Assembly (NCBI GenBank): GCA_900155495.1
Contig: FTLJ01000502.1
Span: forward strand, 1-57,016
Direction of reading: 5' to 3'
Source: Porogramme epimiltina
Taxonomy: Eukaryota > Basidiomycota > Agaricomycetes > Polyporales > Polyporaceae
DNA: 57,016 nt
This document shows positions 1 to 11,353 of this stretch, piece by piece (position 1 is the stretch's first letter; every line of letters begins with the position of its first letter). A program made the translations under genes and the position numbers. The notes under the pieces were generated by a model. That model was not told the DNA's origin and did no database searches. It saw only the letters and a program-made list of their open reading frames with translations.

Positions 1-972
1 GCGCGGTCCGGGCTAGCGTGCGAAAAGACGAAAAGCTCGTAACAAGGCCGAGCTTGTTACACACACAAGGAGGCATTCGGCTCGGTTCCAAATCTATCTT
101 ACTGGGAATCTTACTAGTACATGCAGATATATGATACAAACACCGGGTATGAAAACAGACGAGAACACCATGGAGGCCGTCAAGTGAAGTCGATCTGTCT
201 TTCGAGGAGCTTACGGAGGCCCCCAATTATCTCCTGTCGAACCGAGACCGGGATTTCCTCTGCATGCATGTTGGTACTGCACGCTAATTGAATACCTCAA
301 TGGCATGCTCACCTTGCGCCTGGGGCAGGAGCTCGGCCATGAGGCTCTCTACGGACAAGCCACCACTTCTTTCCGCGTTACGCGCCATCTCTACAAGGCG
401 ACGTGTGTGAGTGACCGTAGACATAGGAGCACGCTCCGGAGGGCCGAACCTTTACTCCTATCCTTGAATTTGTCTATCCACCCACTCTCGTTCAGCTCGC
501 GGGCCAGACGAGCTGAAATCCTGACCATGCGCGTCAGAGTCAGGGCGTGGGTAGGTATACGATGCATGCGTACCTGTCCCAATCGCCATTCTCAATCATG
601 CGCTTCCTCAGAGGCGCATACAGAGCTGCATTCCGACCGTCTGCAGTGGCGGAGGGCATCGCGGCTCTGGTCAACCAACGGCGGAGGCTCGCGGAGTCTT
701 CACGCGTCAGTGGTCACGCGTCCTCCGCGTCTGTGGCTGGGCTGTCGTCCGTCCACGCCCAGAGGCGCCGGCGAAGGCCGTCGACGGGTTGGCTCTGACA
801 AAGACATCATGGCCGTCTCCCCCCCTTTCACTCGTCGAAAGATCTGCCCCAACTGTGCAGCCGTCAATATTAATGTTTGTAGCTTCCCACTGAATCCAAA
901 GACGGAGCTATGATGCACAAAAAGTAGTATACAAACGCGTCGGTACACGTCGCGATCATGTTGTTTATATTC
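1..972. other. No gene recognised
   Basis: Open frames here are short, overlap on both strands and show neither family motifs nor a coherent exon chain. It lies downstream of the first SDR gene, so it may hold that gene's 3' UTR and terminator, but I see no recognisable signal. Confidence 0.5.
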
Positions 973-2159
973 CTACAGCCACTGCTGATTCCCGAACTGA
1001 GAAATAAACGCCCCAGAGTCCTCAACGGACGCGTTCTCTATCACCCCGCGCATCATCCTGACCGACGACTCGGGGGTAAGCGGCACGCCGTCCCAGTGGG
1101 GCGAGTGCTTCTGCAATTTCGCCACCATGTCCTTGTACCCTTCCACTTCCTCCGGGGTTGCTGTCAAACACAGTGCCCGTGATAGGTCAGCTTCCGAACC
1201 AACTTCCCAAAGAGAAAGACGCACGAGGCTTCTCAGCGGTGTTGACAAGCCCTGGGCTAATCGCGAGGAACGTAAAGCCCTCCGGTTTCAACGCAGCAGC
1301 GTATTGCGCGACAACCATGTTCAGCGCGGCTTTGGAGACCGGATACCCAACATTGGTCGTCAGGCCCGACCTGAGGATCATGTCCGTGGCCGCAAGCCCC
1401 GTGGTGAGCGTAATGACACGCTTGGTAGAGCCCGCCCGCAGGAGTGGTAAGAATGCATTGGTGGAGAATGCTACGCCGACGACATTGGTGCGGAACTGTG
1501 AGAAGTGGACACGGTAAGACGCCATGCATGCCGAAGTATGTCGAGATAAAGTTCACCTTGTCGACCAGATCCTCTTCAAGCTCACTGTCTGTGGGGCTGT
1601 GTGTTTCTTTCGTGAGATCTTCAAAGGGAAATCTGACTGTGGCGCGTGCGCGACTCACAATGTATGTAGCGAGTGCGGGGAATACGTGTACACAGCGGCA
1701 TTGTTTATCAGATAGTCTAGCTTTCCATCGGTTTGCTTCCCAACTTCGGCCGCAGCAACCTGGTTGAAGCGACGTTAGTACGATGCTTGTCTCAACAGGC
1801 AAAGCTTGTTTGGTAGGCTAATGACTCGCCTTCAGAGATTCGGAGTCTACGAGATCGCCTTTCAGGATTATGATGTTGGAAGAGGAGGCTGCAAGCTGAG
1901 CGAGCTTGGTAGCCGTGGAAAGGTTGCGGACGATGGCAAAGACCTTATTGGCCTTGTCTTCACTCTGAATTGAGAAAAGGAGGGCGTTTTAGGTAAAATT
2001 TATCACTAGTGCCATCGGAGTTGACGCGGACGTACTAATTGTCTGACCCATTCCAGCTATATCACTTGTCAGGCATTCCTTGTATAATGCATCGAGTGTA
2101 AGAAATCAAATTCTCACCCCTAATCCACGGGAGGCACCGACGATGACGTAAGAGGCCAT
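973..2159 (-). CDS. Short-chain dehydrogenase/reductase, paralogue A
   Basis: This is a predicted NAD(P)-dependent oxidoreductase of the classical SDR type (C-factor/sniffer-like), substrate unknown, probably cytosolic. Seven exons (minus strand): 2159-2118, 2056-2036, 1964-1830, 1759-1659, 1596-1557, 1495-1225, 1160-973; 265 aa. Visible motifs are the N-terminal cofactor loop GASRGLG (residues 8-14), a GDL acidic motif, INNAA at the NNAG position, and the active-site pair Y164/K168 in YPVSKAAL. The usual catalytic Ser region (ISSG in paralogues) reads LTTG, so Thr144/Thr145 replace the serines. The protein ends GNQQWL, a tail shared by the family. Intron 3 starts with GC instead of GT, and the flanking 135-nt exon has exactly the paralogues' length. 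It is most like SDR-F near 40 kb. The family call is firm, the substrate is not known. Confidence 0.85.
1760..1829 (-). other. Non-canonical GC-AG intron in SDR-A
   Basis: The donor reads AAG|GCGAGT. The acceptor is preceded by a perfect TACTAAC branch site and AACCAG. The position matches intron 3 of all five paralogues, and the exon before it is 135 nt in every copy, which fixes the donor at a GC. Confidence 0.8.
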
Positions 2160-2720
2160 GGTGCTAGCTCGAAGAGTGTGGATGTTCGTTTTTCAGCGAA
2201 GATAAGTGCTGCTGGGGCGTCCGTCTTTAGTCCCTTCATCTTGCCTTTATACGAGCGCAAGTACCGCCCCGGCACGCCTTAGAGGAAAGGTCTTAGCTGC
2301 GGGATGAAACTAGCTCAGTCAGAAGCATGGTCGCGCACCACCGATCCCCGCAGCGTAAGTGGAATGATTCCCGGCCAAGTCGGATTTCTCAGCATGACAA
2401 ACCTTTTTGTCAGATGTAGCGCCTTCTCCGTTATTCCCGAGCTATAGGAGTGTCCCCCGGGGTATATGAGTTGTAAACTTAGGTGTGGCCTGCGATAACA
2501 TCCCTTAAGCAGCAGAGAGCTTATTTAAATACAGTAGGATTTAGACTATAGCTGTCGCCACTAGCACACGTGTGAGCAATTTGCTGGAGCATGGGTAATG
2601 GACATGCTTACAATACGGCGCGCAGTAGTTGATGCTATCCGCAAACGTACCACGAGCTGCTATGGAGACATGAGCTCGCTATCCCCTTTGATGAATATGC
2701 AAAGCGACCTACCTACTAAT
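2160..2720. other. Intergenic, SDR-A promoter side
   Basis: No coding signal is seen. It contains the start-proximal promoter of the minus-strand SDR-A gene and the 3' end of the minus-strand HET gene. AT-richer text around 2500-2560 shows no repeat or RNA structure that I can defend. Confidence 0.5.
2246..2251 (-). promoter_or_regulatory. TATA box of SDR-A
   Basis: TATAAA on the minus strand, about 90 nt before the ATG. Paralogues B, C, D and E carry a TATA element at a similar distance (about 75-105 nt), which supports a real core promoter. Confidence 0.5.
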
Positions 2721-4927
2721 TTAACTCTTCTTCTCTGATGACCCCAATATACGCCCAGATTGGTTGAACTTGACTCGTCGCGGGCCGGGAAGAATGCGCG
2801 GGTAGTGATCTGAACACTTCAGTCGGCCCGCAAGGGGGGAGGCGTCCATGAATTTCGGAGGGCGGCCGTCGACATGACCGTCCCAATAGACCCATTCACC
2901 CGTTCCGTCCAACTTCGGACCTTTCTTCTCGTCGTCCAACGAACGGCGGGGGGCTGCTGAATCAGGGACCAGCGTCGTGCCGTCCACCGTCAGAGCCCCA
3001 GAGGCGATTGGCACCTCCGATTTGCGGTGGTCGAAGCTGAAGTCGACGTTCATTGTGTACAACGAGAGCGCGCCTTTCACGTCAGGGGCGACAACGGCCA
3101 AGAAGCTCTCGTTCATTGTCTGTACGGTAAGGCGCATGTTCCAGCTCCCAAGGTGGAGTTCTTTAGAACAGTGTGTCCAGTGGGAAGGATGTTCAGATGC
3201 GCAGTCTTCCGAGGGATATATGAACGGTTCTTCCGATTCGGGAGCAGAATGTTTCCGCAGAGACGACGTGACATGAAGATACGGAAAGGCTGGGACATTG
3301 AGTCGTTTCAATGAACAGTCCGCACGAGCATTCCTGATGGTAGATGCTCACCTTCGGATCTTTGCCTACATGCCCACAATGAGATGCCTATTGTCTCCCC
3401 TAAAGCCGTGTGCACGAGGCGGATCTGCTGAGGGTCATGGTCCTCTGCGTTAATGCGGAGCGTTATGTCCGTAGACGCGATGCCGAATACTTCAAATCCA
3501 TGGTCTCTGTTGAGGTTGTGCGCGAGCCACGCAGGAAAAACTACTTCGCACGGGGCCGCCACGATCGGGTTGGACCTCCGCCCCTCCCAACCTCGAACGC
3601 CATCCGGGAGTCGCCCCCACCTGTCCTCTTCCCATTGTCGCGGAAAAACGAAGTTCTCTGTGTCAAGTCGGTGCGGGGCATGCATCCCGCGCAACTTCGC
3701 CACAGGTAGCCACGGAAGAAACGTGTTCCTCCTGGGAAGCGTCGGAAGGGATACGAGGCGGTATCCGTCGCAATGAATGGCTTTCGTGTTGAGCTGCTGA
3801 GCGACTTGAATAGATGCGCCGACGAAGAACCTGTCAGAGGTCTCTGGGGACTGCGGCTGCAAGATGAGCGCAATGAAGCGTTCTTCTTTGTCCACACATG
3901 CGAGAACCGCCAGCCAGATAGGACGACCTGACGAATACCCTGGGGCCTTGAGGAAAGGGAGATGGGAGTGCATGCCGTAGCTGGTGAGGGTGAAGTGGGG
4001 AGGGGGTGCTGTGATCCTAAGCCGTCGAGCAAGGACCTCGGGAAGAACGGGGGAAATCTCCGATGAATCCGCAAACATGTCAGGGGTATAGGTGAGGAGA
4101 GAGCGCATTCGCAACTTCCCGGGAGAGCCTACAGTCCGTGTGAGAGCATCGAGATTTTGAAGGATAGGCGGCCCCCACGCGAAAATGCTTTGGTCTGGGA
4201 TGTGCCTTAGGATTTCTTCCTGGAGACGAATGAAAGCGTGATCGCCTTCTCCGTAGACAGTGGAGATGCTGACATCAAATATCCCCAGGAGGGAATACGC
4301 GCGATCTTCTTCTCGTGTGGTTTGCCGATTCGCTGCCCATGACATTCGCCGGGCGACACTGAGGTGTGTGTGCGCCCGACGGAACATTAGCACATCTTGG
4401 TCGATGTTGGTGATCTCCCAGATGAGGTCCGCAAAGATGGCCTTCGTTCCGAGGATACGCCAGTCCCGTGCCACGAATATGAGGAGCCGAGGGGCTATAA
4501 GTTCCTGGAGGGTCCAACCGCGAGTGAACCACCGACTTCGTCGAAATTGTGACTGACGGCGACGAGGGTCTTCCTCCGCTTCGACATCTGGCAAGAATGC
4601 TACGCATTCGTCCGAGTCACGATACCAGGCGTACATGGAGTTTATCGCCTCGGAAAGCTCTGCACTGCTAGTCTTGTCGATACAACATGTGTCGATCCAC
4701 ACCCAGTCATACCCCCTCTTGCGGGCGAACGTACAGCAGTCCCTGATCTTGGCGGACGCGCCAGACAGTCCCCCGAGACCTTCGAGGGCTTTGATATCTT
4801 GGAAGGTCTGTTCGTCTTGACCCCACACGTGTGACAAGATAAGGTAGCCGCCAGACGGCTTCTTCGCGAACCATTGGAGCTGTCCGGTTTCCGCGTGCAG
4901 CAACCACATCTGCCTTGCTAGCTCCAT
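2721..4927 (-). CDS. HET-domain protein (heterokaryon-incompatibility type)
   Basis: HET proteins are fungal cytosolic proteins that can trigger an incompatibility or cell-death response when non-self is sensed. Many copies have no known partner. Two exons: 4927-3352 and 3289-2721, joined by a 62-nt GTGAGC..CCCAG intron that keeps frame; 714 aa. The HET signature is near the N-terminus: YLILSHVWG at about residues 28-36, then the WIDTCCID motif near residue 80, the SMYAWYRDSDECVAFL segment, and the strongly conserved FTRGWTLQELIAP block near residue 135. The C-terminal half (after about residue 300) has no recognisable repeats (no WD40, NACHT or ankyrin), so it looks like the common basidiomycete HET layout with an uncharacterised C-terminal part. 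If unspliced, the frame would stop after 539 aa, just past the HET and middle regions. Confidence 0.88.
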
Positions 4928-6674
4928 GATTTAGCTTGAGAGCGCATAGCAATGTCGTGATTAAATAACTTACAGGCAGACGAAGCAAAGAAGTTAATAT
5001 GCAGGGAGGAAAGGAGTGTCCCCCCTAGGTTAATGGCAGCTACCCGTGGGCTGTACTTTGAACTCTGAGGTCTGTTGGTCGATGAATCAAGCTTTTAGTG
5101 GGTCAGGGACGACATCAACGCTTGTCTACTCACCACACCACGGAGTTGTTGCCTCTTTTTCCTGGTGGCCGTGAGGATGATTGGCGTTGTGCCCAGCGAG
5201 TCAAGCACGTCAAGGATGTCGGCGTTCCGTTATATGATATGGACAGACGGATTGTGTCTTGAGGATGTTGTCATGACGATATGGATCTGGCTGAGCCCAC
5301 CTGCACCGCGCGACACTAAGAGGTACAGTAGCGTTTGCAGGTTGCCTTTCGTCAAACGTTGAAAAAAGAGGTTGGTCTGTATAATCTGGGATAAGTTGCA
5401 ATGCTGAAGAGAGTTTGAACTCGCTGCATTCGGCGGCAAATTTGGAAGCTTCGCCCCCGTGGTCCAAAAGGTACATTACGACATGGTGCACGTGACCACA
5501 ACTTGAACGCCCCCATCGCGCGCTTGCAAAGGAATTGTACTATGTACATGCTTCAACCGTACGCTGGAATGGCATGGTAAAATATAGTGTTGACATCTAC
5601 ACCTCTATCCTCCAGGTGTTATTGAACGCCACTACGACCAAGGTTGTAGTGTAACTTCTTCTAGCATTCAAGGCTAGCCCGGTTCAGCCCGAGTCTCGGA
5701 ATCCAGGTCAATAGCTGGCACAAGCCGCGGCTGGCGCTCTGACGCGTAAGGGTTCCTCGCCACTTGCCCTTGTACGTGTTCTGATCCCGACCCAGGTTGC
5801 TACAACTCCTCGGAGGTACCGCATGAGGCCATGCTCAACGGGGTGAGGTCCGAGGAGTCGACTGCCGCACTGCGCAGACGCGTCAAGCATGTCCGCGGCC
5901 TTGTGCCGGAGCGCTCCTTTCGCCGGGGGGGACGATGATGGATGTGATATGTAGGCTTTGTCCCGAGGACTGCGGGTCATTTGTGTCTCGCCATGGGCGC
6001 CGGACATGGTTCTCGCCCATACCGCACGCATCGATCCTTACGCGACGTTTTTCAGATGAGAGAGGACGTTTTGGCAATGTGCAGTCGCTCGCTACCCTCG
6101 ACTTTGCAACGAATGCCCTCACTCCCACGATGTGTCGAGCTTGGCTAAAGCTCGTGTGGCTCCGAGGGGATGCTAATGAAGGCTAACTCCAAACCCAGCC
6201 GAGTCGTTCGGAATCGGGAGCTATATCAAGTACCAAGGTCTGAATATTGAATTCCTCCCATTCGTGCGGTCTCACAAGGAATTCATGATATTTATAGGTT
6301 ACTACTTCTGTACCTCAGGAAGTTGCGTGTACTTTCGGCTTGCCTGTTGGCGAAGCCGCGAGGGAATCGCAAAGGATAGAGGTTGCGTGGCCGGCGTCCC
6401 GTATTTGATTTGTGGAAAATTCGAGCTCAGCCTCGAGGAATTTCAGCTGGAGTGCCGAGGAACTACGCAGGGTGTTCCTGATCGGTGAGATCTTGGTGTA
6501 TCCCAAGGTACGCAATGTTCTTGTGCTCAGAGCGCAGTTAGCTGTGCTCAGTATACAGAAGCTCCGTACATATATAAGCGCACTGTAGGCCTCCCGTAGC
6601 CAGCACCCTCCCTCGAAGATCATATTTCTGCCACACCCACACGTTCACGCCTTTTCGAATTCGCACCATTCCCA
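4928..6674. other. 1.7-kb gene-poor stretch between HET and SDR-B
   Basis: No intact gene is visible. On the minus strand around 5160-5500 short frames contain ankyrin-like wording (for example GNLQTLLYLLVSRGAG), but neither a start nor a consistent splice chain is found, so at most this is a decayed fragment. The last 100 bases hold the SDR-B promoter. Confidence 0.45.
6571..6578 (+). promoter_or_regulatory. TATA box of SDR-B
   Basis: TATATAAG lies about 100 nt upstream of the SDR-B start codon, in the same relative position as in the paralogues. Confidence 0.55.
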
Positions 6675-7846
6675 ATGCCTTCTTACGCTGTTATCGGTGC
6701 ATCTCGGGGTATCGGAGTAAGTTTCGATGTATACCTGCTACCTTGACAGTTCTGACGTTTGCCCCCAGCTGGAGTATATTAACACTCTCGTAAGTGTCAG
6801 CTTGGTTCCAGGAATATAGGGTCTAGAACTTATGTGGTTACCACTCGTTTCAGAGCCAGAACAAATCAAACCAAGTTTTCGCAATAGTCCGCACTCCGCA
6901 GAACGCGACCAAACTCGCAGCTTTGGCTGAGGCCTCCCCTAACGTCCACGTTGTGCAAGGAGATCTCGACGATGCATCGTCTCTTCGGGTGAGATATCTG
7001 CGGTCCTGAATTTTCCCGGTCACTCACCCAGTGTTAACGCACTCCTTCACTATCAATACGGTAGGCTGCCGCCGAGGCGGTCTCGAAGATTACAGGCGGC
7101 TCGCTGGACTACCTGATTAACAACGGCGCCGCCATCGTGGCCGAGCGAGCGCACTTGCAGATCACAGAGTAGTACGTAGAAGCTTCCCCTCCGCCTCTTC
7201 CACGCTCACCACCCACACCATAGTCCGGATGAGAAGTCCCTCGAAAGCGACCTCGTTAGTTCGGTAAGCAACCCTTCCTCAGCAGGAAGAAAGCGTACAC
7301 TAACCCTCTGCTGAACCAGTTCCGCACGAACGTCATCGGCGTCACGAACGCCATCAACGCGTTCCTGCCCCTCCTCCGAGCGGGGACCAGCAAGAAGATC
7401 GTCGCGATCAGCTCAGGCGCAGGGGACCTCGAGTTCGCCCGGCTCACGGGCATGAGCCGAAACACCCCGTACCCAATCTCCAAAGCCGCCCTCAACATGG
7501 CCGTGGTGCAGTTCGCGCTCGCTCTCAAGCCCGAGGGCTTCACCGTCCTCGCGCTCTCCCCCGGAGCTGTGAACACCTGGGGCGAGCCCACGAGTAAGCC
7601 TGTTTTTTGTTTGGTCGTCTTCGGCATACGAGGCTAACCTACGGTCGTGGCGCAGTGACCGCCGAGGAGTATCCCGACGTAATCAAGGGGATAATGGAAG
7701 CAATGAAGACGGCCGGGCCCGGTTTCTCCGGCGTCGCGTTCACCCCGGCAGAATCCGTGGAGTTGCAGTTGAAGGTCATCCACGAGGTTGGCCCTGAAGA
7801 CAGTGGTGCATTCCTGTCGCACTTCGGGAACAAGCAGTGGCTATGA
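6675..7846 (+). CDS. Short-chain dehydrogenase/reductase, paralogue B
   Basis: Predicted NAD(P)-binding Rossmann oxidoreductase of the fungal C-factor-like SDR group; substrate unknown. Seven exons: 6675-6716, 6769-6789, 6854-6988, 7065-7171, 7224-7263, 7320-7593, 7656-7846; 269 aa. Motifs: GASRGIG (residues 8-14), QGDLDD (adenine-ring acidic motif), INNGA (residues 84-88), ISSG with Ser146/Ser147, and the catalytic Y166xxxK170 in YPISKAAL. The tail is GNKQWL. The second exon is only 21 nt and encodes LEYINTL. It is the only plus-strand member of the six SDRs and is isolated from the 32-40 kb cluster. All catalytic residues are present, so it should be active. It is convergent with the Rua1-like gene. 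Confidence 0.9.
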
Positions 7847-8146
7847 TCGGTTCCTCGTCATATGCATACGCATGTACAATATATTGCAGAATAGGGATAG
7901 GTTTTTTTCAGTTTGACAACCAGGCATAACTCGAAGTGTATCTATACTGCGCGGGCCACTGGTCATAACTTCGCACTCAGACTCGTGGGTTGGGCAATAG
8001 AAATACATCTCAGCATGAGCACAACGTGTACATGTATGGTACAACACGGATACAGATCACGGCGCATGACAGACTTCAAGCTTCAAGATACCAATACAAC
8101 AGAACACGACCCAGGAGTCCATGGTTGACTTCCATGCTTCCGCCTC

Positions 8147-10217
8147 CTATGCAGCGATACCCACTGTTCCCATGCCGCAGACGACGTCATACACCTTGTC
8201 TTCGACAAACACATCACCCTCACCCTCGATCGTCGAGCCCTGATGACACGTCGCCGCGTGCTTCCACCTTTTGGCACATACATCAGCCAACACGTCCCCA
8301 AACAAAGGAAACGATAGCTCACCAGAAGATCTCCTTGACCTTCGATGGCACATCCTTAATACCCTCGACGGGGACCCACTTTTTGCAGCGGTGGCACCGG
8401 CCCTCCATCATCGCCGCCTTCTCGTGGCGGCCCGGGTTCGCGCGCGTGACGGTGCGGAAGGCGACGGGAGGGGAGAACGGGCGACCGCTCAATGCGGAGA
8501 TACCTGCACCGTGTTTGAGTATCGTAGCGAGAGTAAGGGAAGGGGAAAGGGGCGCACCATGGGCATATTGCATGTGGTAGCTTTCTCATTCGTGAGCTCA
8601 TGAGTGGGACGAAATATGTAGCAGTAACTCTGCGCAGCCTGCGTATAAGCCAAAAGTTCGATGAAGGTCTAGGGAGACAACGCACCACTTGAACGCAGAG
8701 AACTTCATCGACAGCCATGTTTTCTTGCCCTCTCCTCCCCGTGCAGGTGACTCAAAGCAAATCGGGCACAGCCCAACCTGCATAAACTCAGGATCTCGAC
8801 GTCTCTGTAACTGGAGTGACGACAGACCTTGGTTGTACCCTTGCCCTTCACGAAACGCGGCGTGTACAAGTCCAGCGCCTCCCGAGGGGGGTTCGGCGTG
8901 GCGTCCCCTATCTTGGGTACCGAGATCCCGTTCGCCCTGTTCGCAGCCACCCAGAATGTCAGCATATACCGCGGAAGGTACAGTGGAAGACTACTTGGCG
9001 AGCTCCTTGTCGATCACCAAGCTGACTGGAAAACGCCTGTAGAAGAGAAGGAATTCGGCATTGATGGGGACACGCAACGGGAAGGTGCGATTAGGGTAGA
9101 CCGGGCCGTCCGCTTCTGCGTCTGCTTCGCCCTCGGGGTCGGCATCCTCCAAGCGCGAACTAGCAGAGACAGGGGGGAATGGCGCAAGAGCCGCAGTCCG
9201 TGGCCGTTTTCTGAGTTTGCCAGGGGAGTCTTCAGTAAGACGCGCGCGCTTCTGTAGCTTGCGAGGCAGGGGCGAAGATGGTAGATTTTCGTCGGCGGCG
9301 TTGCGCTCGGGAGGTGTACGGACGCTAGTGGGGTCCAATAGGGAAGAGGTGGCGAACTTGGTGCGGTCGGATCGAGACCGGGGCTGGCCAAGCTGGTTCA
9401 AGACGTTGGCGGAAAGAGTAGGTACCTGGGAGCGAGTTTTGGGGCGAGACAAGCGAAGGTGGCCGGTTGAGGGCGAGCCTATGGGGAGCATCGAGAATTT
9501 TGATGGAGACTTGAAGGGGGATCGAAGCGGGGAGGTCATAGAGGTCCCAGTAATAGGGGAGCTAACTGGGGATCTTCCACGGGAAGTCTGAGAAGAAGTT
9601 GGCACGATAGAGAATACAGCAGAGGGCGAGGAGGGTATCGACGAGAGGGCCGAGAGAGACGATGGAGACGAAGCTCGATGCTCAGGTTGGGGACTTTCTA
9701 GAGACTGCCGCGCGTTCTTGTAGTCGAGGAATGACTGAATTTTCCCTGATGGCCTGCCCCTATCGTCCGAATCTTGACTGCCAATGGGAGCACCGGGAGG
9801 GCTTCGAGAGATGGGAGACATAGCGACATCGTCCGCGTGCCAATATCCCGCGGGAGAAGAGTTGAAGAGGTCTTGGAAGGAGAATCCAGGCGATAATTGG
9901 GACATGTAGCTGTATTGAGAGCCTGACAGATAAGACTCCAAATGAAGAGGGGACCGAGTGGAAGCAGGCTCGGGCGGAGCAGGCGAAGAAAAGACATTCG
10001 AGGCGGAGAGATCGGATGGGCTGTAGGAGTAGGCGAGGAGGTTGAAGGACGACGAGGAGCGCGTACTCGAGTCTTTTGAAGAGCGAGAAGCCAATGTCGG
10101 TGAGAAGAGGAAGACGTCGCCTTGTCCAGAAGGGCGATAGCAGCTGTCTTGCTTGGCACTGTCTTCGTCTGACGGGGAGGGCCTTCGAAAGGCGGCGTGG
10201 AAGAGGGAGGGAAGCAT
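8147..10217 (-). CDS. Rua1-type zinc-finger transcription factor
   Basis: Probable nuclear DNA-binding regulator with a Rua1 C-terminal domain; the founding member in a smut fungus controls glycolipid genes, and the targets here are unknown. Six exons: 10217-8995, 8936-8828, 8777-8686, 8580-8558, 8503-8323, 8267-8147; 582 aa. Residues 1 to about 380 are Ser/Pro-rich and low in complexity, typical of a regulatory or activation region, with basic clusters (KLRKRPRT) that could serve as a nuclear localisation signal. The conserved part starts at FYRRFPVS and continues with YTPRFVKGKG, GLCPIC (Cys448, Cys451), FSAFK, YHMQYAHGISA, GRCHRCKKWV and WKHAATCH, supplying paired Cys and His ligands. Exon 4 is only 23 nt. 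It is divergent from the TMED gene. Confidence 0.85.
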
Positions 10218-10437
10218 ACGATACGAGAAAGCTATAGCCCGAAGCTACGAGTGAATGCGAAGTGAAGTTGGCGGTCTGTGTGCGCAGTGCGCAGTCGTGC
10301 GGGGAAGAGGAGGGCGACGCGTTGTTTGCGCGTTGTTTGGCGCAGCCGTCAATCAAGTACGCGGCGGTCGCTTATGTAACACAGCCCTTTAACGTTTCCT
10401 GCCTCCGGTACTCCTGCTGACACGCTCATCGCTGGCC
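10218..10437. promoter_or_regulatory. Shared divergent promoter, Rua1-like / TMED
   Basis: Only 220 bp separate the two start codons, so both genes must be driven from this spacer. No clear TATA box is seen. Whether the genes are co-regulated cannot be told from sequence. Confidence 0.5.
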
Positions 10438-11353
10438 ATGGCTGTCGCCTTCGCCCTCCTCCTTTCTTTATTCTGCTTCCTACAGCTCGCAGAACGTTCT
10501 AATGCAGCTGCGCTGACCACTGCCATCGGTGCAAACGAGCGGGTATGCTTCTACGCGGATGTTGACAAGGCTGGAGAGAAGATTGGAGTACGTCCACCTG
10601 TGTCCTTATGCTAGGCCATTATGCTGACCGCTACTCCCTCAGTTCTACTTTGCGGTGCGCGCGCATACAAGCTGATATGAATGACCTCTTCTCATTGTTC
10701 TCAGGTCCAATCTGGAGGGTCGTTCGATATCGACTTTGAGGTCAAGGACCCCAACGAGAAGATCCTTCTGGATGCCCAACGTGAACGCCAAGGCGACTTC
10801 GTGTTCACTGCCAACACCGTTGGCGAATACTCCTTCTGCTTCGAGAACGACATGTCGACCCTCACGGAGAAACTAGTCGACTTTGACATCATGGTCGAGT
10901 CTGAGCCTCGGCGTGAGCCTCCCGCCAAGGCCGGACAAATCGCGGACCAGACGAGCGCGCTAGAGGAGAGCATATTCAGGCTCAATGGAATGCTCATTAA
11001 CATCAAGAGGACACAAAAATAGTGAGTGCCTTCCCAGAATACTGTGCGTATGTCGATCTCATGCCATGCGAAGCTTCCACACGCGCGAGAACCGTGGATT
11101 TGACACTGTCAAGTCTACCCAAAGGTGTGACTCTCCTCTTGCTTTTTCCTCGTGCTCTGTGTTAAGCTCGTGCCTCTCCCAGCCGACTGTTCTGGTATGC
11201 CGTGATGGAGAGCATTGGAGTGATTGGTATGGCAATGTAAGTCGCCACAGCTTCTGAGCAAGGGTTAGTGCTAAGTGATGCTCGCGTTGTAGATTCCAAG
11301 TCTATGTGCTGCAGACGTTCTTTACGAAGACTGGGAGACGATACAAGGTGTAA
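10438..11353 (+). CDS. p24/TMED (emp24/gp25L) cargo receptor
   Basis: Type I membrane protein of COPI/COPII vesicles that helps sort secretory cargo between ER and Golgi. Six exons: 10438-10587, 10643-10654, 10705-11021, 11074-11124, 11183-11236, 11293-11353; 214 aa, usual length for the family. Layout: signal peptide (about residues 1-23, core FALLLSLFCFLQL); GOLD domain with paired cysteines (RVCFYADV and YSFCFEND); coiled coil; the ENR motif before the membrane (HTRENRGF); one transmembrane segment (WYAVMESIGVIGMAMIFQVY); and a short tail FFTKTGRRYKV with the FF export signal and basic residues. Exon 2 is a 12-nt microexon coding FYFA, confirmed by frame and by GOLD-domain continuity. Likely Erp-class; I cannot assign which. 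Confidence 0.92.

Noticed and set aside
1..972. tRNA or other structured RNA at the window start or elsewhere
   Set aside because: I looked for B-box-like text and clover-leaf pairing and found nothing convincing; decisive would be a tRNA/Rfam covariance scan.
3308..3311. Stop codon ending the HET frame after 539 aa, read as the true end
   Set aside because: A GTGAGC..CCCAG intron of 62 nt removes it and joins a further 189 codons in frame; the longer protein is preferred.
9217..9591. Plus-strand frames opposite the Rua1-like N-terminus
   Set aside because: Antisense to a low-complexity Ser/Pro-rich exon, which naturally opens other frames.
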